The notes under the pieces: generated by a model
What the model was told of the DNA's origin: nothing
Seen by the model: the letters and a program-made list of their open reading frames with translations, nothing else
Database searches by the model: none
NCBI RefSeq assembly: GCF_035594125.1
Contig: NC_087155.1
Location: forward strand, 3,154,192 to 3,218,191
Length of the DNA stretch: 64,000 nt
Source of the DNA: Scylla paramamosain
Taxonomy: Eukaryota > Arthropoda > Malacostraca > Decapoda > Portunidae
Direction of reading: 5' to 3'
Program-made: the position numbers and the translations under genes
Part shown: in pieces, positions 39,649 through 51,400 of the stretch
How positions within the stretch are numbered: the first letter of the stretch is position 1
Layout: each line of letters begins with the position of its first letter

Positions 39649-40002
39649 TCAGGTCCCCCAACTAGCAGAGGCAAAACGCCAGAGGCACCTTCGCTTAGGG
39701 GGATCCTGAGGAGGGATTGGAGTGATAGGACGAGATAAAGATATGAGATTGTGATCGGAGGAGCCCAACGGAGAAGAAAGGGTGATAGCATTAGCAGAAG
39801 GATTAGAGGTCAGGAAAAGGTCAAGAATGTTGGGCAAATCTCCAAGACGGTCAGGAATAAGAGTAGGGTGTTGCACCAATTGCTCTAGGTCATGGAGGAT
39901 AGCAAAGTTGTAGGCTAGTTCACCAGGATGAACAGTGAAGGGAGAGAAAAGCCAAAGGTGGTGGTGAACATTGAAGTTTCCTGGAAGTTTGCCTACATTC
40001 AA
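39649..40002 (-). pseudogene. Family A copy 7, partial EN frame
   Basis: About 117 codons: from [10 protein letters not shown] (the GDFN block with Asp changed to Asn) through DTPN-like [11 protein letters not shown] and the [10 protein letters not shown] block to [13 protein letters not shown]. The first residues come from antisense copy 8 sequence across the junction. The loss of the catalytic Asp and the frame end make it inactive. Confidence 0.75.
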
Positions 40003-41367
40003 CCTGTTCCTAAAAAGGGTGACCGTTCTAATCCCTCAAACCACCGTCCTATTGCTTTAATTTCCTGCCTATATAAAGTTTTTGAATCTATCCTCAACAG
40101 GAAGATTCTTAAACATCTATCACTTCACAACCTTCTATCTGATCGCCAGTATGGGTTCGGTCAAGGCCGTTCTACTGGTGATCTTCTGGCTTTCCTTACT
40201 GAGTCTTGGTCATCCTCTTTTAGAGATTTTGGTGAAACTTTTGCTGTTGCCTTGGACATATCAAAAGCTTTTGATAGACTCTGCCACAGAGCTTTGATTT
40301 TCAAACCACTCTCTTACGGTTTCTATCCTTCTCTCTGTAACTTCAGCTCAAGTTTCCTTTCTGACCGTTCTATTGCTGCTGTGGTAGACGGTCACTGTTC
40401 TTCTCCTAAATTTATTAACAGTGGTGTTTCTCAGGGTTCTGTCCTGTCACCCACTCTCTTCTTATTATTCATTAATGATCTTCTAAACCAAACTTCTTGT
40501 CCTATCCACTCCTATGCTGATGACACCACCCAGCACTTTTCCACGTCTTTTCATAGACGTCCAACCCTTCAGGAGGTAAAAATATCACACAGGGAAGCCA
40601 CAGAACGCCTGACTTCTGATCTTTCAAAAATTTCTGATTGGGACAGAGTAAACTTGGTATTGTTCAATGCCTCAAAAACTCAATTCCTCCATCTATCAAC
40701 TCGACACAACCTTCCAGACAACTATCCCCTCTTCTTCAATGACACTCAACTGTCCCCCTCTTCTACACTGAACATCCTCAGTCTGTCCTTTACTTATAAT
40801 CTGAACTGGAAACTTCACATCTCATCTCTAGCTAAAACAGCTTCTATGAAGTTAGGTGTTCTGAGACGTCTCCGCCAGTTTTTCTCACCCCCCCAGCTGC
40901 TAACTCTGTACAAGGGCCTTATCCGTCCCTGTATGCAGTATGCTTCACATGTTTGGGGGGGTTCCACTCATACTGCTCTTCTAGACAGGGTGGAATCAAA
41001 AGCTTGTCGTCTAATCAACTTCTCTCCTCTAACTGACTGTCTTCAGCTTCTCTCTCACCGCCGGAATGTTGCATATATAGCTTTCTTCTACCGCTATTTT
41101 CATGCTAACTGCTCTTCTGATCTTGCTAACTGCATGCCTCCCCTCCTTCCGCGGCCTCGCTGCACAAGACTTTCTTCTTTCTCTCACCCCTATTCTGTCC
41201 ACCTCTCTAACGCAGGAGTTAACCAGTATTCTCAATCATTCATCCCTTTCTCTGGTAAAGTCTGGAACTCCCTGCGTGCTTCTGTATTTCCACCTTCCTA
41301 TGAATTGAATTCCTTCAAGAGGGAGATTTCAAGACACTTATCCATCAATCTTTTACGACTGCTTTGA
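39928..41367 (+). pseudogene. Family A copy 8, reverse transcriptase frame
   Basis: A frame of 479 codons. Residues 1-17 read through antisense copy 7 sequence; from [15 protein letters not shown] onward it is family A RT. Motif A is AVALDISKAFDRL with Asp near 110. Motif B is SGVSQGSVLSP, where the highly conserved Pro is Ser. YADD is near 196-199. DRLCH replaces DRVWH. The frame then runs uninterrupted through the C-terminal WNSLRASVFPPSYELNSF block. The EN is absent. Substitutions at conserved sites suggest it is inactive. Confidence 0.85.
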
Positions 41368-41446
41368 CCCTTTTATGGGACTGGCATTTCAGTGGGCATT
41401 TTTTTATTAGATTTCTGTTGCCTTTGGCCAGTGCCCTTCCTACATA
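39980..41446 (+). mobile_element. Family A LINE copy 8, inverted segment
   Basis: Plus-strand family A from CTGGAAGTTTGCC (in the RT fingers) to the 3' end CTTCCTACATAG plus short A-rich tail. Its 5' edge matches almost to the base the point where minus-strand copy 9 stops (41461). Inverting 39980-41460 would therefore restore a continuous minus-strand element with copy 9. Confidence 0.88.
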
Positions 41447-42803
41447 GAAAAAAGATAAAAGAAGGAAAGGTAGATGTTGACAGACAGAGCTGAAAGAGTT
41501 TGACTAGGCAAGGTGCAAGCACGGAGGCACAGTTTCGGAGAACAATGGGAGGGACCCCATCAGGTCCATAAGCCTTCCGAGGGTTTAGGCCAGCGAGGGC
41601 ATGGAAAACATCATTGCGAAGAATTTTAATAGGTGGCATGTAGTAGTCAGAGGGTGGAGGAGAGGGAGGAACAAGCCCAGAATCGTCCAAGGTAGAATCT
41701 TTAGCAAAGGTTTGAGCAAAGAGTTCAGCTTTAGAAATAGATTTGATAGCAATGGTGCCATCTGGTTGAAATTGAGGAGGGAAAGAAGAAGAAGCAAAGT
41801 TATTGGAGATATTTTTGGCTAGATGCCAGAAATCACGAGGGGAGTTAGATCTTGAAAGGTTTTGACATTTTATGTTAATGAAGGAGTTTTTGGCTAGTTG
41901 GAGAACAGACTTGGCATGGTTACGGGCAGAAATATAAAGTGCATGAGCTTCTGGTGATGGAAGGCTTAAGTACCTTTTGTGGGCCACCTCTCTATCATGT
42001 ATAGCACGAGAACAAGCTGTGTTAAACCAAGTTTTAGAAGTTTTAGGACGAGAAAAAGAGTGAGGAATGTATGCCTCCATGCCACACACTATCACCTCTG
42101 TTATGCGCTCAGCACACAAAGACGGGTCTGTGACACGGAAGCAGTAGGCATTCCAAGGAAAATCAGCAAAATATCTCCTCAGGTCCCCCCAACTAGCAGA
42201 GGCAAAACGCCAGAGGTACCTTCGCTTAGGGGGATCCTGAGGAGGGATTGGAGCGATAGGACAAGATAAAGGTATGAGGTTGTGATCGGAGGAGCCCAAC
42301 GGAGAAGAAAGGGTGACAGCATAAGCAGAAGGATTAGATGTCAGGAAAAGGTCAAGAATGTTGGGTGTATCTCCAAGACGGTCAGGAATACGAGTAGGGT
42401 GTTGCACCAATTGCTCTAGGTCATGGAGGATAGCAAAGTTGTAGGCTAGTTCACCAGGATGGTCAGTGAAGGGAGAGGAAAGCCAAAGCTGGTGGTGAAC
42501 ATTGAAGATCTCTGCAAAAGGGAAGAGGGTCAGAATGTGCTCCACTTTGGAAGTTAAGTAGTCAAAGAATTTCTTATGGTCAGAGTAGTTAGGTGAGAGG
42601 TATACAGCACAGATAAATTTAGTATGAGAGTGACTCTGTAGTCGTAGCCAGATGGTGGAAAACTCGGAAGATTCAAGAGCGTGGGCACGAGAGCAGGTTA
42701 AGTCATTGCGCACATAAACGCAGCATCCAGTTTTGGATCGAAAATGAGGATGGAGAAAGTAGGAGGGAACAGAAAAGGGGCTACTGTCAGTTGCCTCAGA
42801 CAC
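41373..42803 (-). pseudogene. Family A copy 9, EN and RT N-terminus
   Basis: A frame of 476 codons. The EN covers about residues 1-215 and includes the SSDHNL block. A 15-bp in-frame deletion turns the usual [10 protein letters not shown] into IFNVHH and removes the catalytic Asp. A linker of about 170 residues ([30 protein letters not shown]) and the start of RT ([18 protein letters not shown]) follow. The last 28 or so residues, after STFPS, are antisense copy 8 tail. The parental start is further upstream: an ATG near 43028 begins MATPTPASESPSGEE in the same frame, but a stop near 42867 separates it. Inactive. Confidence 0.85.
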
Positions 42804-43272
42804 CTGAGTTTCAGTGAGGAAAAGAAGATGAGGTTTAGAAGAGGAGAGGTGGTGTTCTACAGATTAAAAATTATATCTTAGACCGCGAATGTTGCAGAAG
42901 TTAATGAAGAAAAAGTTGAGGGGGGTGTCAAGACACTTAGGGTCGTCGACAGAAAGGCAGTCCGACCTGGGGATATTTATGGTCTCCTCCCCAGATGGGG
43001 ACTCCGAGGCTGGTGTAGGAGTCGCCATGATGATTTTAAAATTTTTGAGTGAAGGGTGTGTGTGTTATTAGGTGCTTGTAGTTTTGTGTGGAGGAAGAGA
43101 GTTGTCTTAAGAGGACAGGCTGTGACTGCCCCCTTGTGTTGTGAGACACAAAGGGAAACGTTCAGTGAGGTCACAGCTGGGTTTAATGATAAGTTCACAG
43201 CACCCCCTGAACAGTGCTTTAGACCTCACTGGGAGTAATTATCATTTCGGCAGGTGTCTACTGCCTCCTCCT
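41461..43272 (-). mobile_element. Family A LINE copy 9, 5' part with true 5' end
   Basis: Minus-strand family A from the element start near 43272 (same 5' terminus as copy 1) to the RT fingers, ending at ACCTTTCCTTC where copy 8 begins in the opposite orientation. Together with copies 7 and 8 it forms a 6.1-kb complex lying inside a single interrupted C-type satellite monomer: GCCAA at 37162 on one side, TATGCAAAATATACTATAAAG at 43278 on the other. Confidence 0.9.
42810..43272 (-). promoter_or_regulatory. Family A 5' UTR and ORF start region
   Basis: On the minus strand about 245 bp of untranslated leader precede an ATG near 43028, followed by MATPTPASESPSGEE and then the EN N-terminal motif NFCNIRGLR. 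An in-frame stop (after RYNF) interrupts this copy only. The same leader lies at about 3745-3989 in copy 1. Promoter activity is presumed from the family, not seen. Confidence 0.5.
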
Positions 43273-46020
43273 CTAAGTATGCAAAATATACTATAAAGCG
43301 GAATCGAAAGACATTACGAGAAATTTGTATTATGAGAGATTTTGAGCTTCTTAGGTACCAAAATGCTAAAACGCATGAATAGCACCTTATATGGACAACA
43401 GAACAACATTACTTAAAACGTGTATTTTGAGTCCTTCACATTGTTAGATACCAAAAGGCAAAAATAGGGGCATAACACCTTATATGGAGAAAGGAAACGA
43501 AATTTCCAGAAACATGTATTTTGAGTGTTTTTGAGCTACTTACGGACCAAAAGGCTAAAATACAGGCAAAACACCCTTTATTTAGAAAGACAACATTAAC
43601 AAAAACATGTATTTTGGGTATTTTTAAACCTGTTACGTATAAAATCGCCAAAATACATGAAAAATACTCTATAAATGGAAAGGAAGAGACATTACGAGAA
43701 AATATTATTACCGTAGTGCTTTTGAGCTACTTAGGTACCAAAACAATAAAAATAATAGCACTCTATATGAAAAAAAAGAGAATAATACTACAATAAAAAA
43801 AAAAATGTTTATATTGAGTGTATTTCACATTGTAGGGTGCGATAACGCCAAAATACACTATCTGAGGAAAGGAAAGGACATTTAACGCCAAAAAGCAGGT
43901 ACAGAAACCCTTGATGGGGAAACAAAAAGTCATTAAGATAAACGTGCATCATAAGAGTTTTTGAGCTTCTTAGGTACCAAAACGCTAACACGCATGGATA
44001 ACACTCTATATTGAGAAACAAAACAACACTATAAAAAAAAAATTATTTGAGCGTTTTTTTTGTTTTCATATTGTTAGGTACCAAAACGCCAAAATGCTTG
44101 CAAAGCCTCTTATACGGGTAAACAAAAAGACATTACTAGAAACGTGTTTTATCACGTGCGTTAGGCACCAAAAGGCCAAAATGAATTCAAAGGCCCCCTT
44201 CTATGGTGAAACGAAACGACATAGATTGAAACGTGTCTGTTGAGTGTTTTCCTGCATGTTACGCACCAAAACGCTAAAAAAAATAAATAAATAAATAAAA
44301 TAAATAAATAAATAAATTAATTAATTAATTAATAAATAAAAAGTCCCATATATAGGAATAGGATGAAAAACATTTGGAAGTGTTTTTTTTTTTTTTTAGC
44401 TTACGTACCAAAATGGTAATACGCATGCAAAACACCATTTTATGAAGGAACAGAATAACATTAACAAAAACAAAAATTTAGTGTGTTTTTTTTTTTTAGC
44501 TTCTTACGTATGAACACGATAAAATACAAACGAAAGGACATTACGAGAAACATAAATTTTTAGTGTTTTGGAGCTTTTTATGTATCAGATCTCTGAAAGG
44601 CATGAATAACATTCTATATGGTTATACAGAACATTACCAAAAACGTCTATTTTGAGTATATTTCTCATTGTTAGGTATCGAGACGTTAAAATGCATGCAA
44701 ATCACCCTATCTGAGGAAATTAAACGAGTTATCCTTTTTTTTTCTTTGTGTTTATAAGAGTTTTTTTTGCAACAAAACGGTAAGAAGCATGGCAAGCACC
44801 CTAAATGAGAAAGGAAAACATTACCAAAAACTTGTCTTTCGGTTATTTTCAGTTATTTATTTACCAAAATGGAAAAGGTAAAACACGTCCAAAACATGCC
44901 CTTATGAAGAAACTCAATAACATTATTAAAAACAAGTATTTTTGAGTGTTTTTGAGCTTGTTACGTAAAAAATCCCAAAATGCATGCAAAATCCTCTATA
45001 TGAGGAGACGAAAAGATATACGAGGAACGTATATTATGAGAGTTTTTTGAGCTTTTAGCTACCAAAATCCTAAAACGCATCAATATTACTTTATACGGAG
45101 AAAATAATAACATTACCGAAAAATTGTTTTTTAAGTGTATTTTACATTTTTAGGTATCAAAACGCCAGAAAAGGTATGCAAATCACACTTAACGGGGAAA
45201 CCAAATGACATTACCATAATCTTGTCTTTTGAGTGTTTTTGAGCTTTTTAGGCACCGAAACTAAAAAAAAAAAAAAAAAAAAAAAAAAACATGAAAATAA
45301 CCGTATATGCGAAAACAAAACATTACGAAAAACGTCTTTTGAGTGTTTTGAACTTATATACGAAAACGCTAAAACACATGCAAACACCCTTTTACGGTTA
45401 AACTGAATGAAAATTAACAAAAACAAGTACTTGTTACGTCGAAAAACGCTGAAATGCATGGAAAGTAATATATATGGGGAAACGAGAAGTCATTAACCGA
45501 TACATGTATTTTGATTTTTTTTTTTTTTTTTTTTTTTTTTAGGTTCTTAGGTATCAACACGTGAAAACGCGTTAAGAGCACTCTGTATGGAACAGAACAA
45601 CATTATATTAGGTGCTTTTCACATCCTTAGTTTCCAAAACGCCAAAATGCATGCATATGGTGAAACTAAATGGCATTGCAAAAAAAAACATATCTTCTGA
45701 GTGTTTTTCTGCATGTTAGATACTAAAACGCTAAAAAGCATGAAAAGCACCCTACATGAGACCAGAAAACAACGTTAGCAAAAAACGTGTCTTTTAAGTG
45801 TTTTTATTCTTCTTAGGTAAGCAGGCAGGCTAAACACCTTTCATGCAAAGTACCCGATAAAGGGAATCACGAACACCTTACGAGAAACGTGTATTATGAG
45901 TATTTTAGAGCTTCTGAGAGAGGAAAACATTAAAACGCATAAACAGCACCCTATATGGAGAAACAGAACAACCTTACAAAATATGTGTACATTGAGTGTA
46001 TTTCACAGTTAGGTGGCATA
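43273..46020 (-). repeat. Satellite array, five-monomer HOR, minus orientation
   Basis: The array continues the monomer interrupted at 37165. Order on the plus strand is C, B, A, E, D with usual linkers, many A-rich insertions and a TAAA/TTAA run near 44281-44340. Near 46020 it passes into the six-monomer form across a shortened monomer. No gene. Confidence 0.8.
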
Positions 46021-46704
46021 AGGCCAAAGTAAACATCATCAAAATCGTATGTTTTCAGTGTTTTTGAGATTCTTATGTACCAAAATGCTAAAATGCAAAG
46101 AAAACACCCTTTCTGTAATTACATTAAGTAAAACGTGTGTTTTGAGTGTTTTTCAGTTTATTAGGTACTAAAACGACAAAATACTTGCAAATTAGCCAAT
46201 ATGAGGAAACTAAACAACAGTACCGCTAACGTGTCTTATGAGTGTTTTTGTAGTTCGTAGATACCGAAGGTTTAAAACACATGAATATAACTCTCTATTG
46301 AGAAACAGAACATCATTTCAGAAAATGAACATTATAAGTGTGTTTCACCATGTTTACATGTTTACCATGTCACCAACATTACCAAAAACCTGTTATTTCG
46401 GTGTTTTTGGACGTTTCAGGGACCAGAACGCTAAAAAGAAAGGAAAACAGCCTACATGGGAAACCAAAAGAGCTAAATCGGAGAAAAAATTTTCAAATTC
46501 TTAACTACCTAAATGCTAATACGCATGGAAAACAACCTCTCTGGAGAAAGAGAACAACATTACCAAAACGTGTCTTATAAGTGTTTTTGAGTTTGTTAGG
46601 TACCAGAATGCTAAAACACATGTAAAGTAGGTAATGTATAAAAACTATGCGATATTATGAGATTTATTATGATTTTTTTTTTTTAAGATTTTTTTTTTTT
46701 TTTT
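46021..46704 (-). repeat. Satellite, start of six-monomer HOR
   Basis: The first monomers with six-mer diagnostic sequences appear here: AATTAGCCAATATGAGG near 46190, GAATATAACTCTCTATTGAG near 46285 and TTTCACCATGTT near 46343. The array stops inside an e-type monomer at copy 10. Confidence 0.75.
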
Positions 46705-46794
46705 ATGTAGGAAGGATACTGACCAAGGGCAACAAAAATCTAATAAAAAAATGCCCACTAAAATGCCAGTCCCATAAAAGGGTCAAAGCAATGG

Positions 46795-47160
46795 TCAAAA
46801 ATTGGTGGATAAGTGTCTTGAAATCTCCCTCTTGAAGGAATTCAAGTCGTAGGAAGGTGGAAATACAGAAGCAGGCAGGGAGTTCCAGACTTTACCAGAG
46901 AAAGGGATGAATGATTGAGAATACTGGTTAACTCCTGCGTTAGAGAGGTGGACAGAATAGGGGTGAGAGAAAGAAGAAAGTCTTGTGCAGCGAGGCCGCG
47001 GAAGGAGGGGAGGCATGGAGTTAGCAAGATCAGAAGAGCAGTTAGCATGAAAATAGCGGTAGAAGACAGCTAGATATGCAACATTGCGGCGGTGAGAGAG
47101 AGGCTGAAGACAGTCAGTTAGAGGAGAGGAGTTGATGAGACGAAAAGCTTTTGATTCCAC
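46795..47160 (-). pseudogene. Family A copy 10, C-terminal segment
   Basis: About 121 codons in the family frame from MESKAFRLINSSPL to the family stop, including LSHRRNVAYLAVFYRYF and VWNSLPASVFPPSYDLNSF. It is separated from the thumb segment by a frame change in a G-rich run near 47257-47266. Confidence 0.8.
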
Positions 47161-47246
47161 CCTGTCTAGAACAGCAGTATGAGTGGAACCCCCCCAGATT
47201 TGTGAAGCATTCTACATACATGGACGGATAAGGCCCTTGTACAGAG

Positions 47247-47732
47247 TTAGCAGCTGGGGGGGGGGGGTGAGAAAAACTGGCGGAGACGTCTCAGAACACC
47301 TAACTTCATAGAAGCTGTTTTAGCTAGAGATGAGATGTGAAGTTTCCAGTTCAGATTATAAGTAAAGGACAGACCGAGGATGTTCAGTGTAGAAGAGGGG
47401 GACAGTTGAGTGTCATTGAAGAAGAGGGGATAGTTGTCTGGAAGGTTGTGTCGAGTTGATAGATGGAGGAATTGAGTTTTTGAGGCATTGAACAATACCA
47501 AGTTTGCTCTGCCCCAATCAGAAATTTTAGAAAGATCAGAAGTCAGGCGTTCTGTGGCTTCCCTGCGTGATATGTTTACCTCCTGAAGGGTTGGACGTCT
47601 ATGAAAAGACGTGGAAAAGTGCAGGGTGAAGATCACCTGTAGAACGGCCTTGACGGAACCCATACTGGCGATCAGATAGAAGGTTATGAAGTGATAGATG
47701 TTTAAGAATCTTCCTGTTGAGGATAGATTCAA
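47247..47732 (-). pseudogene. Family A copy 10, thumb segment after deletion
   Basis: The family frame begins at about residue 35 (TLHFSTSFHRRPTLQEV), directly after the deletion point. It carries [26 protein letters not shown] and LGVLRRLRQFF. The upstream residues are an alternate frame of the RT fingers. There are no catalytic residues. Confidence 0.75.
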
Positions 47733-48066
47733 AAACTTTAGATAAGCAGGAAATTAAAGCAATAGGACGGTAGTTTGAGGGATTAGAGCGGTCACCCTTT
47801 TTAGGAACAGGTTGAATGTAGGCAAACTTCCAGCAAGAAGGAAAGGTAGATGTTGACAGACAGAGCTGAAAGAGTTTGACTAGGCAAGGGGCAAGCACGG
47901 AGGCACAGCTTCGGAGAACAATAAGAGGGACCCCATAAGGTCCATAAGCCTTCCCAGGGTTTAGGCCAGCGAGGGCATGGAAAAAATCATTGCGAAGAAT
48001 TTTAATAGGTGGCATGAAGTAGTCAGAGGGTGGAGGAGAGGGAGGAACAAGCCCAGAATCGTCCAA
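47599..48066 (-). pseudogene. Family A copy 10, RT fingers before deletion
   Basis: 155 codons: [49 protein letters not shown], and RQYGFRQGRSTGDL, then a frame change into post-deletion sequence (HPALFHVFS). The catalytic Asp motifs are deleted. Confidence 0.82.
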
Positions 48067-48141
48067 GGTACAGTCTTTAGCAAAGTTTTAAGCAAAGAGT
48101 TCAGCTTTAGAAATAGATGTGATAGCAGTGTTGCCATCTGG

Positions 48142-48456
48142 TTAAAGTAGAGGAGGGAAAGAAGAAGAAGCAAAGTTATTGGAGATATTTTTGGCTAGAT
48201 GCCAGAAATCACGAGGGGAGTTAGATCTTGAAAGGTTTTGACATTTTCTGTTAATGAAGGAGTTTTTGGCTAGTTGGAGAACAGACTTGGCATGGTTCCG
48301 GGCAGAAATATAAAGTGCATGAGATTCTGGTGATGGAAGGCTTAAGTACCTTTTGTGGGCCACCTCTCTATCATGTATAGCACGAGAACAAGCTGTGTTA
48401 AACCAAGGTTTAGAAGGTTTAGGACGAGAAAAATAGTAAAGAATGTACGCCTCCAT
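48142..48456 (-). pseudogene. Family A copy 10, EN-RT linker
   Basis: 104 codons matching the family linker: [39 protein letters not shown] and [14 protein letters not shown] stop after SSFPPLL separates it from the RT fingers. The function of this linker in LINE proteins is not known to me. Confidence 0.78.
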
Positions 48457-48457
48457 G

Positions 48458-51400
48458 CAGGTACTAAAAAGCTAAAACACACGAATATCATTGTATATTT
48501 AGAAACAAAACATCATTACAAAAAAACGTGATTCACATTGTTAGATACCAAAACGCCAAAATGTCGACAAAGAATCCTATCAGAAGAAACCTAACAGAAA
48601 CATAACAGAAATTGTGTGTTATCAGTGTTTTTTTTTTTTTTATCTTCTTAGGTAATGAAACACCAAAATGGATGCAAACAATCCTGTATAGGGTAACGAG
48701 ACAATATCACAACATATTATTCGGGAGTTTATGAGCGTATTAGGCACCAAAACGCTAAAGAGCATAGAAAACACCCTTCATGGGAAAACAAAACAACATC
48801 GTGAAAAAACGTGTCCTTTCAGTGTTTTTGAGGGTCTTACGTACCAAAACGCTAAAATGCATACCAAGCCCCCTTTTGGAGAAACAAAAGAACATTTCGA
48901 AAAGCGTGTGTTTTAAGTGTTTTTAAGTTTTTAAGGTACCAAAACGCCAAAACACATGCAAAGTTGCGAATACAGGAAAAAAAAAAATGATATAATGAGA
49001 AACATGTATTATGAAACACGTGAATATCACACGTAAATATTACTTTATATTGAAAAACAGATCAGCTTTATCTAAAACGTGCATTTTAAGTTTCTCATGT
49101 TAGGTACCAAAACGCCAAAGGCATACCAAGAACAGCATATGACGAAACAGAACATTACCAAAAAAACTGTATTATGAGTGTCATTGAGCTTGTTAGGTAC
49201 CAAAACGACAAAGTGCATGCAAAGCACACAGTAAAGGAAAATAAAACATTACCGAAAACGTTGCTTTGGAGTGTTTTTTTTTCAGCTTCTTCATTACCTA
49301 ACGCTAAAACGCCTGCAAAACACCATTTCTGGAATAACAGAACAATTTCTTCAAAAGCGTCTATTTTGAGTGTTTTTGAGCTTGTTTGGTTCCAAAGCGC
49401 CAAAATGCATGCAAAGCACCCTATATACAGTTACGAAAAGACATTATCAGAAAAGTGTCATTTGCGTGTTTTTGAACATATTAGGCACCGAAATACTGAA
49501 AAAGTATGGAAAACACATTATACAGGAAAACAAAACAAAAAAAAAAAAAAAAAAAAACATTATCAAAATCGTGTCTTATTAGTGTTTTTTGAGCTTCTTA
49601 CGTACCGAAACTCTAAAATGCATGCAAGACACACTTTCTTGAAAGCAGAACAACATTATCAAAAACGTCTGTTTTTATTTTATTTTATTTTTTTTTTATT
49701 ATTAGATAATAAAACGCTGAAACACACGTAAAGTAGCCAATATTGGGAAACTAAACGACTTTACCACAAAAGTTTTTGAGAGTTTTTAACGATCTTATGT
49801 AGCAAAAAACTAAAACACATGAATATATCTGTATATTCAAAAAAAAATAAAATATTACCAAAACTGTGTATTATCAGTGTGATTCACCATGTTAGGTAGC
49901 AAAATGCCAAAATGCATGCATGCAAAGAAACATATTTGAAGAAAAACAACAAAAAATACTCAAATCGTGTATTATATGTGTTTTTGAGCTTCTTAAGTAA
50001 TAAAATCAGAATGCAAGCAAATAACTCTATTTGGGGTAACGAGACAACATTACCAGAAACTTATCACTTGGGTGTTTTGAGCGTATTTGGAATCAAAAAC
50101 GCTAAAATTACCCTTCATGGGAAAACAAAACAATATACTCGTAATTGAAAACTTGTTTTTGAGGGTTTTTGCGATTCTTACGTACAAAAAAAAAAAAAAA
50201 ACATGCCAAAACACCCTTTTTCAAGAAACAGAACAACATTTCCAAAAAACGTGTATTTTATTTATTTATTTTTTTATTTTTATTTTTTTTTTTTGTTAGG
50301 TACCAAAAAGCCAAACCCAAGCAAAGTCGTCAATATGGGGAAACAAAATGATGGAATCACAAACGTGTATTGTGAGTGTTTTTTTGATGTTTTTAGGTTT
50401 CATAACGCTAAAAGACGCGAATAGTGTTCTATATTGAGAAAAATAACATTATCAAAAACGTGTAATATGACTTATTCACCATGTTAGGTACCAAACCGCG
50501 AAAATGCGTACAAAGAACCCTACATGAAGAAACATTAATAATTCCAAAATCGCGTATTATCAGTGTTTTTAAACTTTTTAGGCATCAGTGCATGCAGACA
50601 ACCCTATATGGGGTAATGAGACGACCTTTTCGATTCGTTTATGTATTTTTGAGCGTATTAGGCACTAAACAGCTAAAAAAAAATATACTGGAAAACACAT
50701 TATATGGGATAACTAAATAACATTATCAAAATCGTGTCTTTTAAGTGGTTTTGAGCATCTAACCAAAACTCTATAATGCATGGGAAACGCCCTCTCTCGA
50801 GAAACAAAACACCAACACCAAAAAACGTGTGTTTCGAATGTTTTTGAGTTTGATATGTACTGAAACGCCAAAACATAGGCAAAGTAGCCAATATGAGGAA
50901 ACTAAGCGCTATTAACACAAACATGTCTTGTAAATGTTTTTGAGGTTCTTTGGTACTGAAACATTAAAATATATGAATATCATTCTTCATTGAGAAACAG
51001 AACATCATTACAAAAAAAAAAGTGTATTATGACTGTTTCATTATGTTAGGTACGAAAATAGAAAAAAAAAAAAAAAAACATACAAAGAAACCTATATGAA
51101 GAAACAGAACTACATTACAAAAATCATGTATTATGAATCTTATTCACTATATTGGTTACCAAAACGCCAAAATGCATACGAAGAACACTATTTGAGGAAA
51201 AAAAAAACATTACCAAAAACCTGTATTACATTTCTTAAATTCTTAGGTACGAAAATGCCAAAGTGCATATAAAGCACTTTATATGAAAAAAAAAAAAAAT
51301 GGCTTTTGAGTGTTATGTACCAAAATGCTAAATCACATGCAAGACACGATTTATAGAGAAACAGAACAACTTAATAAAAAAAAAAAAAACGTATATTCTA

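Larger units (their letters stand above)
37177..39979 (-). mobile_element. Family A LINE copy 7 (part of a rearranged complex)
   Basis: This minus-strand family A sequence runs from the middle of the EN domain (39979) to the 3' end near 37177, followed by poly(T). It contains a 300-bp internal duplication at 37501-37800 and 37801-38100 joined by a triple GAAGCTTCATA run. At 39979 it meets copy 8 in opposite orientation. Several frame changes make it non-functional. Confidence 0.88.
46705..48457 (-). mobile_element. Family A LINE copy 10 with internal deletion
   Basis: A minus-strand copy from the EN/RT linker (MEAYI equivalent, 48457) to the 3' end, followed by poly(T). About 350 bp are missing at the junction near 47630. 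That removes the region from just after GRSTGDL to just before LHFSTSF, i.e. RT motifs A, B and C. It sits between e- and f-type monomers of the six-mer satellite. Confidence 0.9.

Noticed and set aside
37177..41446. Twin-priming inversion as the explanation for copies 7 and 8
   Set aside because: Twin priming predicts an inverted 5' segment followed by the 3' segment of the same element; here both copies include complete 3' ends, so the simple model does not fit.
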